Assembly (NCBI GenBank): GCA_963843065.1
Contig: CAWJKX010000018.1
Coordinates: forward strand, 1 to 22,871
Length of the DNA stretch: 22,871 nucleotides
From: JAGVPT01 sp963843065
GTDB taxonomy: Bacteria > Bacteroidota > Ignavibacteria > UBA10030 > UBA8401
Direction: 5' to 3'
Shown here: positions 1-8,109 of the stretch, piece by piece
Numbering within the stretch: position 1 is the first letter of the stretch
Layout: every line of letters begins with the position of its first letter
Position numbers and translations under genes: made by a program
The notes under the pieces: generated by a model
What the model was told of the DNA's origin: nothing
The model's input: only the letters and a program-made list of their open reading frames with translations
The model's database searches: none

Positions 1-36
1 AAAATGTAACAACTAAAAAATTGTTTCGCGCTAAGC

Positions 37-91
37 CGCAAAGGCGCGAAGACTCTGTTTTAGAATCAATTTGCGACTTCGCGTCTTTGCG
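37..91. repeat. Imperfect inverted repeat, 15-nt arms
   Basis: Arm 37-51 (CGCAAAGGCGCGAAG) is the reverse complement of arm 77-91 (CTTCGCGTCTTTGCG) apart from one position, which becomes a G-U pair in plus-strand RNA. The loop is 25 nt. It lies just past the stop of the minus-strand metallo-hydrolase gene, so it could fold in that gene's 3' transcript, but no T-tract follows it on that strand and I do not call it a terminator. A related string (CGCAAAGTCGCGGAGAG) occurs near 14690, so this may be a dispersed repeat. Confidence 0.6.
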
Positions 92-122
92 CGAGCCACG
101 CTTTCGGGATTATTCAGAAGGC

Positions 123-911
123 TCAATTTACTGTATCTCCCGGAAGAATGTCGGCTACTCTTCCCTTCAATTGCGACGGCAGAAAATTCTTAAGATCGAC
201 AGGCGAGCCGGTCAGCGCCGGAAAAGTTCCGTAATGCATGGGGATAATCAATTTCGGATTGAGAAGCTCGCAGGCTTTGGCAGCCTCTTTCGGCCCCATG
301 GTGTAGACTCCGCCGATAGGAATCATTACGATGTCCGGCTTGTAGAGTTCGGCGATCAGTTTCATGTCTCCGAAAAGACCCGTGTCGCCGGCATGATACA
401 CAGTAACTCCGTTCTCGCATTGGACGACAAATCCTGCCGCGTTGCCTCCGGCTAATCGTTGCCCGTTATCATCGATGCTGGAACTATGGTCGGCGTGCAC
501 CATCGTGATCTTCAGATTGTCAACTTCGTACGTTCCCGAATAATCAAGTACTACGGTCTTTTTGACGCCTTTGGTCGTTAAGTAAGCAGCGATGTCGCCG
601 TTGCAAATAACTGTTGCAGCAAACTTCTGCGCCAGTTCAACGGTATTCCCGATATGGTCAAAATGTCCGTGCGTCACCAAAATCAAATCAGCCCTGTCAA
701 TATTGCGGGCGCTGCTTGGAGCTTTTGGATTATCAAGCCAGGGGTCGATAAGGATAACTTTCCCCTTCGTGGTCAAGATTTTAAAAGCGGAGTGGCCGTA
801 CCAGGTTACGCTCACTCCTTTGCCCACCTTGTTCGTTTGTGCGGGCAAAGAGAATGATAGGAACATCATTGTTATGGTCAAGAAGATTAAAATTCGATCC
901 GTGCATTTCAT
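123..911 (-). CDS. Secreted UPF0173-type metal-dependent hydrolase (metallo-beta-lactamase fold)
   Basis: A 262-aa protein of the MBL-fold UPF0173 family, a group of predicted metal hydrolases with no firmly known substrate. The metal motif T-H-G-H-F-D-H lies at about residues 80-86. Further conserved patches are HADHS, YHAGDTGLFGD and PMHYGTF, giving the remaining metal ligands. The first 25 residues (MKCTDRILIFLTITMMFLSF then SLPAQ) look like a signal peptide, so export to the periplasm is likely, which is unusual for UPF0173 members. I chose the ATG at 911. A longer reading from 956 would overlap the upstream isocitrate dehydrogenase gene by 35 bp and bury the signal peptide. With this start the gap to that gene is 10 bp, suggesting cotranscription. 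Family is confident; substrate is unknown. Confidence 0.85.
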   Translation of the reverse strand: MKCTDRILIFLTITMMFLSFSLPAQTNKVGKGVSVTWYGHSAFKILTTKGKVILIDPWLDNPKAPSSARNIDRADLILVTHGHFDHIGNTVELAQKFAATVICNGDIAAYLTTKGVKKTVVLDYSGTYEVDNLKITMVHADHSSSIDDNGQRLAGGNAAGFVVQCENGVTVYHAGDTGLFGDMKLIAELYKPDIVMIPIGGVYTMGPKEAAKACELLNPKLIIPMHYGTFPALTGSPVDLKNFLPSQLKGRVADILPGDTVN

Positions 912-921
912 TGAGCGTCTC

Positions 922-1940
922 TTATGAAGTTGAACGAATTGTATTGATAATTGCATCCGTCATTTCGACCGTGCCCGTTGTTGAACGGGGGTTCAAATCT
1001 TTGGTAACATATTTTCCTTCTTTGAGAATTTTTGCAACGGCATTATGAATTTTCGCAGCCGCATCTTGTTCTCCCAAATAATCGAGCATCATTGCTCCGG
1101 CAAGAATGATAGCACATGGATTAGCGAGATTTTTGCCGGCGATATCCGGGGCGCTTCCATGCACCGCTTCAAAGATTGCGGCATTCGCCCCGATATTTGC
1201 CCCCGGTGCCAATCCCAACCCTCCGACTAAACCCGAGCAGAGGTCGGACAAAATATCTCCGAACAAGTTCGTCGTTACGATCACGTCAAATTGGTTCGGA
1301 TTTAGAACAAGCTGCATTGCCATGTTGTCGACGATGCGGTCTTCAGTTGCGATTTCCGGATACTTCTGGGCAACTTCCCGGGCAACGTCAAGAAATAATC
1401 CCCCGGAGAATTTCATGATATTCGCTTTGTGAACGATCGTTACTTTTTTCTGCCGTATTTCCGGGCGTATTCGAATGCAGCATGGACGATCCTTTCAGAA
1501 CCAAACCGGGTGACAATGCCGATCGTTTCCGCTGCACTCTTTTGCGCATCGACATAGTGCTCGATGCCGGAATAGAACTCTTCGATATTTTCCCTGAACA
1601 TAACAAGGTCGACGTTCGCATACCGCGATGAGACTCCTTCAAATGATTTCGCGGGGCGCAGATTGATGAACAAGTCAAATTCTTTTCTCAACGCAACATT
1701 GATGCTTCGGAATCCTTTGCCGCTCAGCGTCGTCAACGGGCCTTTCAGAGCAACTTTATTCTTTTGAATCGATTGGATAGTCGACTCCGGGATCGGATCC
1801 TTGAAGGTCTCGATCGCCGCAATGCCGGCAGGAGCAAATTCCCATTGTATCTCGACGCCGGTTGCCTCGATGACCCGCTGCGCTGCCTCGGCAATGCTCG
1901 GACCGATTCCATCTCCGGGAATGAGGGTAACAGTGTGCAT
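922..1940 (-). pseudogene. NAD-type isocitrate dehydrogenase, interrupted by one frameshift
   Basis: Belongs to the isocitrate/isopropylmalate dehydrogenase family; it would oxidise isocitrate to 2-oxoglutarate in the TCA cycle. The N-terminal part (ATG at 1940, VTLIPGDGIGPS) carries GFRSINVALR and NLRPAK, which are typical of NAD isocitrate dehydrogenase (IDH3-like) rather than LeuB. It stops at 1440. The C-terminal part, in the -1 frame, continues the same protein (VTIVHKANIMKFSGG, then TTNLFGDILSDL and EAVHGSAPDIAGK). Joining the two gives about 339 aa, the normal family length. The break lies in a run of six A (minus strand, 1449-1444). One more A, or a -1 slip, restores the frame. Could be a sequencing error, a true mutation, or recoding at the in-frame A AAA AAG heptamer. 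The metallo-hydrolase follows after 10 bp. Confidence 0.85.
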
Positions 1941-2249
1941 TCTTACTAAATAATTCGATTGGGAATAGACATTTGTGAATATACTAAAACCGGTTCGCAC
2001 TTCCAAACAGATGCCCCGAAACCGCAAGCTGATGCCGGACACTTTGTTGATTGATTTTTCCAAATATTTCAACATATCGCGATTTTCGAGATAAAGTATT
2101 CGACATCTACCCAAACTGCATGCCCTCCTTTCTCGAGCCTTCCTTGACTCGCTGTTTTTTTTTGGGTAAATTTGAATCCACCTGTTGGGAGTTGCCTTGG
2201 TGGGAGGCGCACCGAATTCAGAAACATCCCTAATTTTTGCCGCATCCGA
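1941..2249. other. Divergent intergenic region between isocitrate dehydrogenase and mqnP
   Basis: About 310 bp between a minus-strand gene and a plus-strand operon, so it should hold both promoters. I could not identify a convincing -10/-35 pair or an operator. It contains a run of nine T (about 2155-2163) after a weak stem, which I do not call a terminator. Open frames run through it on both strands, but the peptides are low in recognisable composition and look spurious. If the TTG at 2172 is used for mqnP, its last 78 bp are coding. Confidence 0.5.
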
Positions 2250-3083
2250 TTGAAAAGGCTTCTTAGCTTCATCAAAATAGAACATACGCTTTTTACCTTG
2301 CCGATGATTTACAGCGGCGTGTTCCTTGCCTCAAAAGAAAAGCCATCGAACGAACTTTTGCTTCTCGTTCTTCTGGCCTCGGTGGGAGCACGCACCGTCG
2401 CAATGACACTCAACCGCATTATTGACCGTGAAATCGATAGGAGAAATCCCCGGACGTCGAACCGTGAATTACCGAGCGGAAAGCTTTCACTATGGCAGGT
2501 TTGCACTGTGCTTGCGACGGGATTAATGGTCTATTTAACAGCTGCAAAGCTCATATCAGACTTTTGTTTTCGCCTTTCTCCGATTCCTCTCGTCGTCTTC
2601 ATAATCTATCCTTACTTAAAACGGTTTACACCGCTGGCGCATTTCGGCGTCGGCCTTGGAATGGCGATGGCGCCGCTGGGAGGATGGTTTGCAATCAGCG
2701 GCTCTTTCGACGATATCGCCACGGGCCTCATACTTCCTGTGTTCGTGCTTTTTTGGGGATCGGGATTTGACATCATCTACTCCACCCTTGATGAATCGTT
2801 CGACCGCAGCGCAAACCTTTTTTCATTCCCATCTCGGTTTGGAAAAGAACGAGCGCTTCAGATATCTGCCGGTCTTCACTTCCTTGCATTTATCGCCCTT
2901 GTGGTTCTATTCTTCCATTCGCTCAAAGGCTTTGTTGCGATTCCACCGCTGCTCCTGAGCGGGCTTTTGCTCTATCTTGAACAAAAGAAAGCGGACGACG
3001 TCGAGCTGGCCTTTTTTAAGATCAATATCCTGCTCGGCTTCAACATCTTCGCAATGGTCATCCTTCCAAGTGTCCTGCCATGA
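2250..3083 (+). CDS. mqnP: UbiA-family prenyltransferase, probable MqnP of the futalosine menaquinone pathway
   Basis: An integral membrane aromatic prenyltransferase of about 277 aa, predicted to attach the polyprenyl tail to 1,4-dihydroxy-6-naphthoate. The first Asp-rich motif N-x3-D-x3-D (NRIIDREID) lies near residues 55-63 and the second, D-E-S-F-D, near 181-185. Hydrophobic segments occur throughout. The N-terminal FIKIEHTLFTLP is typical of the family. No ATG gives a full-length protein. I chose TTG 2250; TTG 2172 would add 26 residues that do not look like the family, and neither has a clear ribosome binding site. The stop overlaps the next start as ATGA, implying translational coupling. 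MqnP rather than UbiA of the ubiquinone pathway is inferred from the mqn neighbours. Confidence 0.85.
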   Translation: MKRLLSFIKIEHTLFTLPMIYSGVFLASKEKPSNELLLLVLLASVGARTVAMTLNRIIDREIDRRNPRTSNRELPSGKLSLWQVCTVLATGLMVYLTAAKLISDFCFRLSPIPLVVFIIYPYLKRFTPLAHFGVGLGMAMAPLGGWFAISGSFDDIATGLILPVFVLFWGSGFDIIYSTLDESFDRSANLFSFPSRFGKERALQISAGLHFLAFIALVVLFFHSLKGFVAIPPLLLSGLLLYLEQKKADDVELAFFKINILLGFNIFAMVILPSVLP

Positions 3084-3631
3084 AAGTCGTTCTCGGAATT
3101 ACGGGCTCATCGGGCGCCGTCTACGCATTGGATTTTCTTAAACAATCAAAGGCTGAAAAATATCTCGTCATCAGTAAGTGGGGAAAAGCGCTGATGAAAG
3201 ACGAACTCGACATTACGGAAAAAGAATTGCAGCCGTACGTCAAACGGCAATTTTCGAACGACGACCTGACGGCTCCAATAGCTTCGGGTTCTAATCCTAT
3301 CGACGCGTGCATCATCCTTCCCTGCTCGACGTCAACGCTCGGTAAAATTGCGTCGGGCATCGGGGACACGCTTATTACGCGGGCGGCACAGGTCGCGATG
3401 AAAGAGCGCTTCAAGCTCATTCTTTGCATCCGTGAGACGCCTCTCTCCACCGTTTCTTTGGAACAATGCGCGCGGCTTTCACAGTGCGGAGCTGTCATCA
3501 TGCCGATCTCTTCTCCGCTCTACTTTGTTCCGAAAACCGTCGATGAATACGTTGCTGCCTTCACCGATAAACTTCTCGGGGTCATCGGAGAACGAAAATC
3601 AAAAGGCTGGCGAAACGAAGAACTGGAATAA
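3080..3631 (+). CDS. mqnM: UbiX-like flavin prenyltransferase (MqnM-type)
   Basis: A 183-aa flavoprotein that would make prenylated FMN from FMN and dimethylallyl phosphate. Prenylated FMN is the cofactor of the UbiD-like decarboxylase encoded next. Visible family signatures are the N-terminal GITGSSGAVYA (flavin binding), PCSTSTLGKIASGIGD, the ITRAAQVAMKER stretch, and RETPLSTVSLEQ near residues 127-138, which corresponds to the RETPL region of UbiX. Length is normal. It overlaps mqnP by 4 nt and precedes mqnL by only 5 nt, so the three genes act as one unit. UbiX and PAD1 homologues also serve other decarboxylases; assignment to menaquinone synthesis rests on the operon. Confidence 0.88.
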   Translation: MKVVLGITGSSGAVYALDFLKQSKAEKYLVISKWGKALMKDELDITEKELQPYVKRQFSNDDLTAPIASGSNPIDACIILPCSTSTLGKIASGIGDTLITRAAQVAMKERFKLILCIRETPLSTVSLEQCARLSQCGAVIMPISSPLYFVPKTVDEYVAAFTDKLLGVIGERKSKGWRNEELE

Positions 3632-3636
3632 GACGT

Positions 3637-5410
3637 ATGCGTTTTACTGCCCTTCGTGAATTTATCAACCACCTCGAAAAAAACGGCGAACTCCACCGCG
3701 TCAGTGTTGAAGTCGACCCCGTTCTCGAAATCACCGAGATCGCAGCACGTGCGCTGAAGGAACGGAAGCCCGCACTGCTGTTTGAAAAAGTGAAAGGTGC
3801 CAAGTATCCCCTTGTCATCAACACGCTGGCGAGCGAACGGCGTATAGAACTGGCACTCGGTGAACATCCGGACGCACTTGGCGAGCAGCTCATTTCTTTT
3901 TTTGAAGAGGCCGTTCCGCCGTCTGCAAAAACGCTCGTCAAACATCCGGCGATGGTGCGAAGATTTCTTTCTTCGCGAACGAGTGATATTATGATCGCTC
4001 CCTCTCAGGAAGTTGTCGAGAAACCGAATCTTAACGATCTGCCGATCATTCAGTGCTGGCCTCACGACGGCGGGCGGTTCATCACCCTGCCGCAAGTGTT
4101 CACACATGATCCGCGAAACGGCAAACGAAATGTCGGCATGTACCGGATGCAAGTTTTTGATGAAAGGACAACGGGCATGCACTGGCAAATTCAAAAAGGG
4201 GGTGGATTCCACTACTATCAAGCCGACAAGTTAAACAAGCCCCTCGAACTCGCCGTTGCACTCGGCACCGACCCTGCACTGCTTCTTGCGACAATCGCGC
4301 CCCTGCCTGAAGGAATTGATGAAGTCCTTTTCGCCGGCTTCCTTCGCAAAAAAAATACGCAGCTTGTCGGAGGACGGTCGATCTCTATCACCGTTCCGGC
4401 GAATGCAGAATTTATCCTCGAGGGATATGTGCCGCCGAAGGAACGACGGAGCGAAGGACCGTTCGGCGATCATTTCGGACATTATTCCGCCGCAGCCGAA
4501 TTCCCCGTTTTTCATATCACTGCTATTACGCGAAGGAAGGATCCGATCTACCCCGCAGCAGTTGTCGGCATTCCTCCGATGGAAGACAAATTTCTCGGCG
4601 ATGCTACACAAAACATTCTCGGGCCGTTGGCAAGACTCCTCCACTCGGAGATCAAAAGCATGTGGGCATACTACGAAGCCGGCTTTCACAACCTTCTCGT
4701 CGTTTCAATCGAAGAGCGGTATCAGAAGGAAGCGATGAAAACAGCGCTCGGCCTGATGGGGACGCAACAGCTATCGCTTACAAAATGCCTGATCACGGTT
4801 TCGGAAAATGTCGATCCGAGAAATTTTCGCGACGTGCTTCACGCGGTGCGCGACGACTTCGACCCGCAATATGATTTCATTCTCCTGCCGAAAGTTCCGC
4901 TCGATACGCTTGACTTCACGTCATACTCGATGAACCTCGGCAGCAAAATGATCCTGGACGCTACGAAGAAAAAGAAGCCACAATCGAAATTGCACGTCTC
5001 AAAGCAAACTGAAGCTTTCATTCATCAATTGGCTGCCCACGACCGGAGAATTATCGAGACCAATCTGATTGCGGAAACGCTGCTGCTCGTTAAAGTGAAA
5101 CATGATGGCGCTGCGGTTGATAAGGAAACTGCTTAAATCAGCTATGCTGGATGGAATAAAACTCGTGGCTGCGGTGAGCGAAGATGTGGATATTCACGAT
5201 CAAGAGAGTTATATTTGGGGTGTCTTCACGCGATTCGACTGCGAGCGGGACGTCATTTTTACTCAGCAGAAACTTGTCGGGATATCCCCTGTTTACAAAG
5301 GAACCATGGGAATTGATGCCACATGGAAAGACGGTTATCCAGAACCGCTCATTATGGATGAAAAAATCGTAAAGTTGGTCGATGACCGCTGGGATAGCTA
5401 CTGGAAATAA
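3637..5410 (+). pseudogene. mqnL: UbiD-family decarboxylase (MqnL-type), split by one frameshift near its C-terminus
   Basis: A prenyl-FMN-dependent decarboxylase predicted to remove the ring carboxylate of the prenylated naphthoate. Conserved patches include RNVGMYRMQVFDERTTGMHW (about 164-183), the SEGPFGDHFGHY signature (about 272-283) and YPAAVVGIPPMEDKF. The first frame ends at 5136 after 499 aa. The missing C-terminus lies in the +1 frame: DGIKLVAAVSEDVDIHD, WGVFTRFDCERD, GTMGIDATWKDG and VDDRWDSYW, up to 5410. Removing one base, for example in GGAAAC (5124-5129) or GCTTAAA (5131-5137), gives one protein of about 590 aa, the size expected for this subfamily. The 102-aa ORF from 5102 is therefore not a separate gene. 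A base-calling error or a real mutation are both possible; the rest of the gene shows no decay. Confidence 0.87.
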
Positions 5411-5428
5411 TATAAACACATAACCACC

Positions 5429-7288
5429 GTGCTTAATATAAATTTCAGGGATCCGCTGCTTGTACCCGTCTGGGACAAGATCCAGTCCGGCGAACGGCTT
5501 TCTCTCGTTGATGGCGTTACGCTGTTCCAATCGAATGACCTCATTTCCATCGGCAAGATGGCACATGCCGTTCAACAGCAAAAAAGCGGCGATGCCGTGT
5601 ACTTTGTCCTCAATCAAAAAATCGAGCCGACAAACATTTGTGTGCTCTCGTGCAAGTTCTGCGATTTTGCCACGAAGGCGGGAAAACCGAACGCGTATGA
5701 AATGACCGTCGCGGACATTATCGGAAAATTGACGCCCGATATTCAGGAAGTACATATCACGGGAGGCTTACATCCGGATTGGGAATGGAACTATTATCTC
5801 GACATGATCAGGGAAATCAAGAAGAATTTCCCGACCGTCGATATAAAAGCGTTCACAGCCGTCGAGATCGATTTTTTCCATAAGAAATTCAAAATGCCGA
5901 TTGAGGAAGTCCTCCTGCAATTGAAAGACGCCGGCTTGCGCACAATGCCCGGCGGCGGCGCAGAGGTTTTTTCAGAACGCGTACGGAAGCTTCTCTTCAA
6001 CCAAAAAATCGGCGCAAAGACATGGTTTGAAGTTCATACAACGGCCCATCGACTCGGCATCCCGACTAATTCGACGATGTTGTACGGCCACATCGAAACA
6101 TACGAAGAGCGCATTGTTCACATGATGAAACTGCGTGAGGCACAGGATGAAACCGGCGGATTCCTTACGTTTATTCCCCTTGCGTTTCAGCCGGGCGTCA
6201 CCGGCATCAAACCGAAGAATGAATTCACTTCTGCCATCGATGATCTGAAAACTATCGCCGTTTCCAGATTGATGCTCGATAATTTTCCGCATATCAAAGC
6301 ATACTGGGTGATGTTGACGGAAGAGGTCGCGTCGGTCGCTTTGAATTTTGGCGCGGACGACATGGACGGCACTGTCGGCGGAGAAAATATTGCGCACGAC
6401 GCCGGGGCAATCAGCCCGATGAAGCTGGCAAAAGAACAGATCGTCAAGATCATCAGGGACGCAGGTAAAATCCCGGTCGAACGGGACGTCTACTATAATC
6501 CTCTAAAGCTGTATGCTGACAATGTTATTGGAAAAATACCGTACCTCAACTCGGTTCCGTTTTATGCTGACTTTGAAAAACGGCAGTTTAAAATTCTGCC
6601 CGTCGCGCCGCGCCGGATGGGCGAGCTTTCATCTGCCCACGTCATCGACGCCGGAATATTCTCGTTGATGAATTATTTTTCTCAGGAAGAGAATCTTGAG
6701 CTGATGAATTATTGCATCGCAACGCGGGACCAGGTAAAAAGCGTCATGCTATTTTCGAAAGAAGGCTGGGGCGACCTGGAAGGCAAACGCATCGGTATCA
6801 CGGACGATACTGCGACATCGATCCGCCTTCTCCAGGTGCTGCTGAAGAAAAAATACGGCGTTCAGGCATCACTCGTCAGGATGCATTCCGGCGTAAACGA
6901 CCACAGCGAATTTGATGCCGTTCTGCTCATTGGCGATGAGGCATTGCGGCGGAATAAATTCGGACTCCCCGGATTCGAACTCGTCTATGACCTTGCGAAG
7001 GAATGGTATGAATGGCAAAAGCTGCCGTTTGTGTTTGCAGTCTGGGCGCTGAAAAAATCATTGCCGCCTGAAAACAAATTAGAGTTGAAACATCTTCTTG
7101 AATCAGCACTCGAGCGAAACGAATCGAACCTTGAACGTGTAGGTGCGCTCCACGGAAAACACATCGGATTGACGCCGTCTGAAGTACGAGAATATCTGGA
7201 AGGATTTAATTACCGGTTAGGCGACCGTGAACGAACCGCAATGCAAGTATTTCGAAAACTGTATCAGGAAACCGAAATCGCCGTTTAA
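5429..7288 (+). CDS. Fusion of aminodeoxyfutalosine synthase (MqnE) and chorismate dehydratase (MqnA)
   Basis: A 619-aa two-domain protein. Residues 1 to about 360 are a radical SAM enzyme of the MqnE/MqnC group, with the cluster motif C71-x3-C75-x2-C78, the ITGGLHPDW patch, PGGGAEVFSERVR and STMLYGHIE. Residues from about 365 to 619 are an MqnA domain, starting at IGKIPYLNSVPFY and including PRRMGELSSAHVIDAGI, IGITDDTATSIRLLQ and LLIGDEAL. MqnA makes 3-[(1-carboxyvinyl)oxy]benzoate from chorismate and MqnE uses that product, so the fusion links consecutive steps. The linker is only a few residues (NPLKLYADN) with no stop between the domains. The start is GTG at 5429, 18 nt after mqnL, with a poor ribosome binding site. 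Domain calls are confident; bifunctionality is inferred. Confidence 0.9.
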   Translation: MLNINFRDPLLVPVWDKIQSGERLSLVDGVTLFQSNDLISIGKMAHAVQQQKSGDAVYFVLNQKIEPTNICVLSCKFCDFATKAGKPNAYEMTVADIIGKLTPDIQEVHITGGLHPDWEWNYYLDMIREIKKNFPTVDIKAFTAVEIDFFHKKFKMPIEEVLLQLKDAGLRTMPGGGAEVFSERVRKLLFNQKIGAKTWFEVHTTAHRLGIPTNSTMLYGHIETYEERIVHMMKLREAQDETGGFLTFIPLAFQPGVTGIKPKNEFTSAIDDLKTIAVSRLMLDNFPHIKAYWVMLTEEVASVALNFGADDMDGTVGGENIAHDAGAISPMKLAKEQIVKIIRDAGKIPVERDVYYNPLKLYADNVIGKIPYLNSVPFYADFEKRQFKILPVAPRRMGELSSAHVIDAGIFSLMNYFSQEENLELMNYCIATRDQVKSVMLFSKEGWGDLEGKRIGITDDTATSIRLLQVLLKKKYGVQASLVRMHSGVNDHSEFDAVLLIGDEALRRNKFGLPGFELVYDLAKEWYEWQKLPFVFAVWALKKSLPPENKLELKHLLESALERNESNLERVGALHGKHIGLTPSEVREYLEGFNYRLGDRERTAMQVFRKLYQETEIAV

Positions 7289-7315
7289 TTTCTTTATTTT
7301 CAATGAAGAGTCATC

Positions 7316-8095
7316 ATGGACGCACCGTTGATCGCTAAATTACAGGAATTGATTCATCAGGGGGATAAACTTGTTCCCGAAGGAGGACTCGAATTTTCCG
7401 GGTACAACGCGAAAATGCAAAGCCAGTATTTGCTCTGGCGGAAAAATAGCCTCGATGCATTGAGCAAGTGCGGAGAAAAAGGAACGGCCTTGCGTTCGCA
7501 GCTTACCAACGACGAGAACGGAGCCTACTTTTATCAAACATCGGCACAAAGGGTTCACGATGCGCTGAGAGAGGCAATGAAAATTGCGGAAATCATGCAG
7601 CCATCGCCGGCACCCCACTTGCCGGCAAAGCCCCTGACCGAACCTGAAAAACCAAAAATTGTCGAACCGCCAAAGCCGCCATCCCCCAACCCGCTACCGC
7701 ATCCAATAAGCCGCGCTCTGGTTGTTTCTGCGGCGAACAATCCATTGCTCTCACAGTTGACGTCGCTGCTCAAAGAGCTTGGTATTGAAGCATCTGTCTA
7801 TCAACGTACGGGAGGCGGGAGCGACGCTCTTCTTGCCTACATGGAAAAGCAAACGACGACGCACTACGCCTTTTATCTGATCGGTTCTGATGACATTCCG
7901 AGCGCGATGTTCGAATTGGGATATCTGGTGGGAAAGATCGGTGCAAACAAAGTGTGCTGTATTTATCAAAAAGATGCGGTGGTCCCAAAAAATATTCCTG
8001 GCGTACATCGGAAAGAGATCATTGTGAAATTGGAAGAGATCAGTTTTAGTCTCGTCAAGGAGCTGAAGGCCGCAGGGTATTCGGTTTCAATTTAG
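7316..8095 (+). CDS. Uncharacterised protein with C-terminal TIR-like (predicted nucleotide-binding) domain
   Basis: A 259-aa protein in three parts. Residues 1-93 form a mostly helical domain (FSGYNAKMQSQYLLWRKNSL, then HDALREAMKIAEIM). Residues about 95-130 are a Pro-rich linker. Residues 131-259 resemble the PF10137 TIR-like family: AFYLIGSDD, MFELGYLVGKIG, KVCCIYQKDAVVPKNIPGV, and a final ELKAAGYSV. In active relatives the Glu of the FELG motif is the presumed NAD-cleaving residue; here it is E200. The usual N-terminal HGHD-type motif is replaced by SAANN, so activity is uncertain. It sits 27 nt after the mqnE::mqnA fusion and 14 nt before mqnC, in the same operon. No pathway step calls for such a protein; a regulatory, NAD-sensing or defence role is speculation. 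Confidence 0.65.
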   Translation: MDAPLIAKLQELIHQGDKLVPEGGLEFSGYNAKMQSQYLLWRKNSLDALSKCGEKGTALRSQLTNDENGAYFYQTSAQRVHDALREAMKIAEIMQPSPAPHLPAKPLTEPEKPKIVEPPKPPSPNPLPHPISRALVVSAANNPLLSQLTSLLKELGIEASVYQRTGGGSDALLAYMEKQTTTHYAFYLIGSDDIPSAMFELGYLVGKIGANKVCCIYQKDAVVPKNIPGVHRKEIIVKLEEISFSLVKELKAAGYSVSI

Positions 8096-8099
8096 CGGC

Positions 8100-8104
8100 A
8101 GGAG
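8100..8104 (+). promoter_or_regulatory. Ribosome binding site of mqnC
   Basis: AGGAG five bases before the GTG at 8110. It decides the start, because there is no nearby ATG. It is one of the few strong Shine-Dalgarno sequences in this operon. Confidence 0.7.
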
Positions 8105-8109
8105 AAGCA

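Noticed and set aside
21..455. Plus-strand 144-aa open frame at the left end
   Set aside because: It is antisense to the well-supported metallo-hydrolase gene and has no family signature.
2132..2163. Possible terminator with a T9 tract
   Set aside because: The stem is only about 4-5 bp, and no plus-strand gene ends just upstream.
1941..2285. N-terminal extension of isocitrate dehydrogenase upstream of 1940
   Set aside because: The family starts with a short lead before TLIPGDGIG, matching the ATG at 1940; the upstream residues look random.
5102..5410. A separate 102-aa gene after mqnL
   Set aside because: Its sequence is the conserved C-terminus of UbiD-type decarboxylases; it is the continuation of mqnL after a frameshift.
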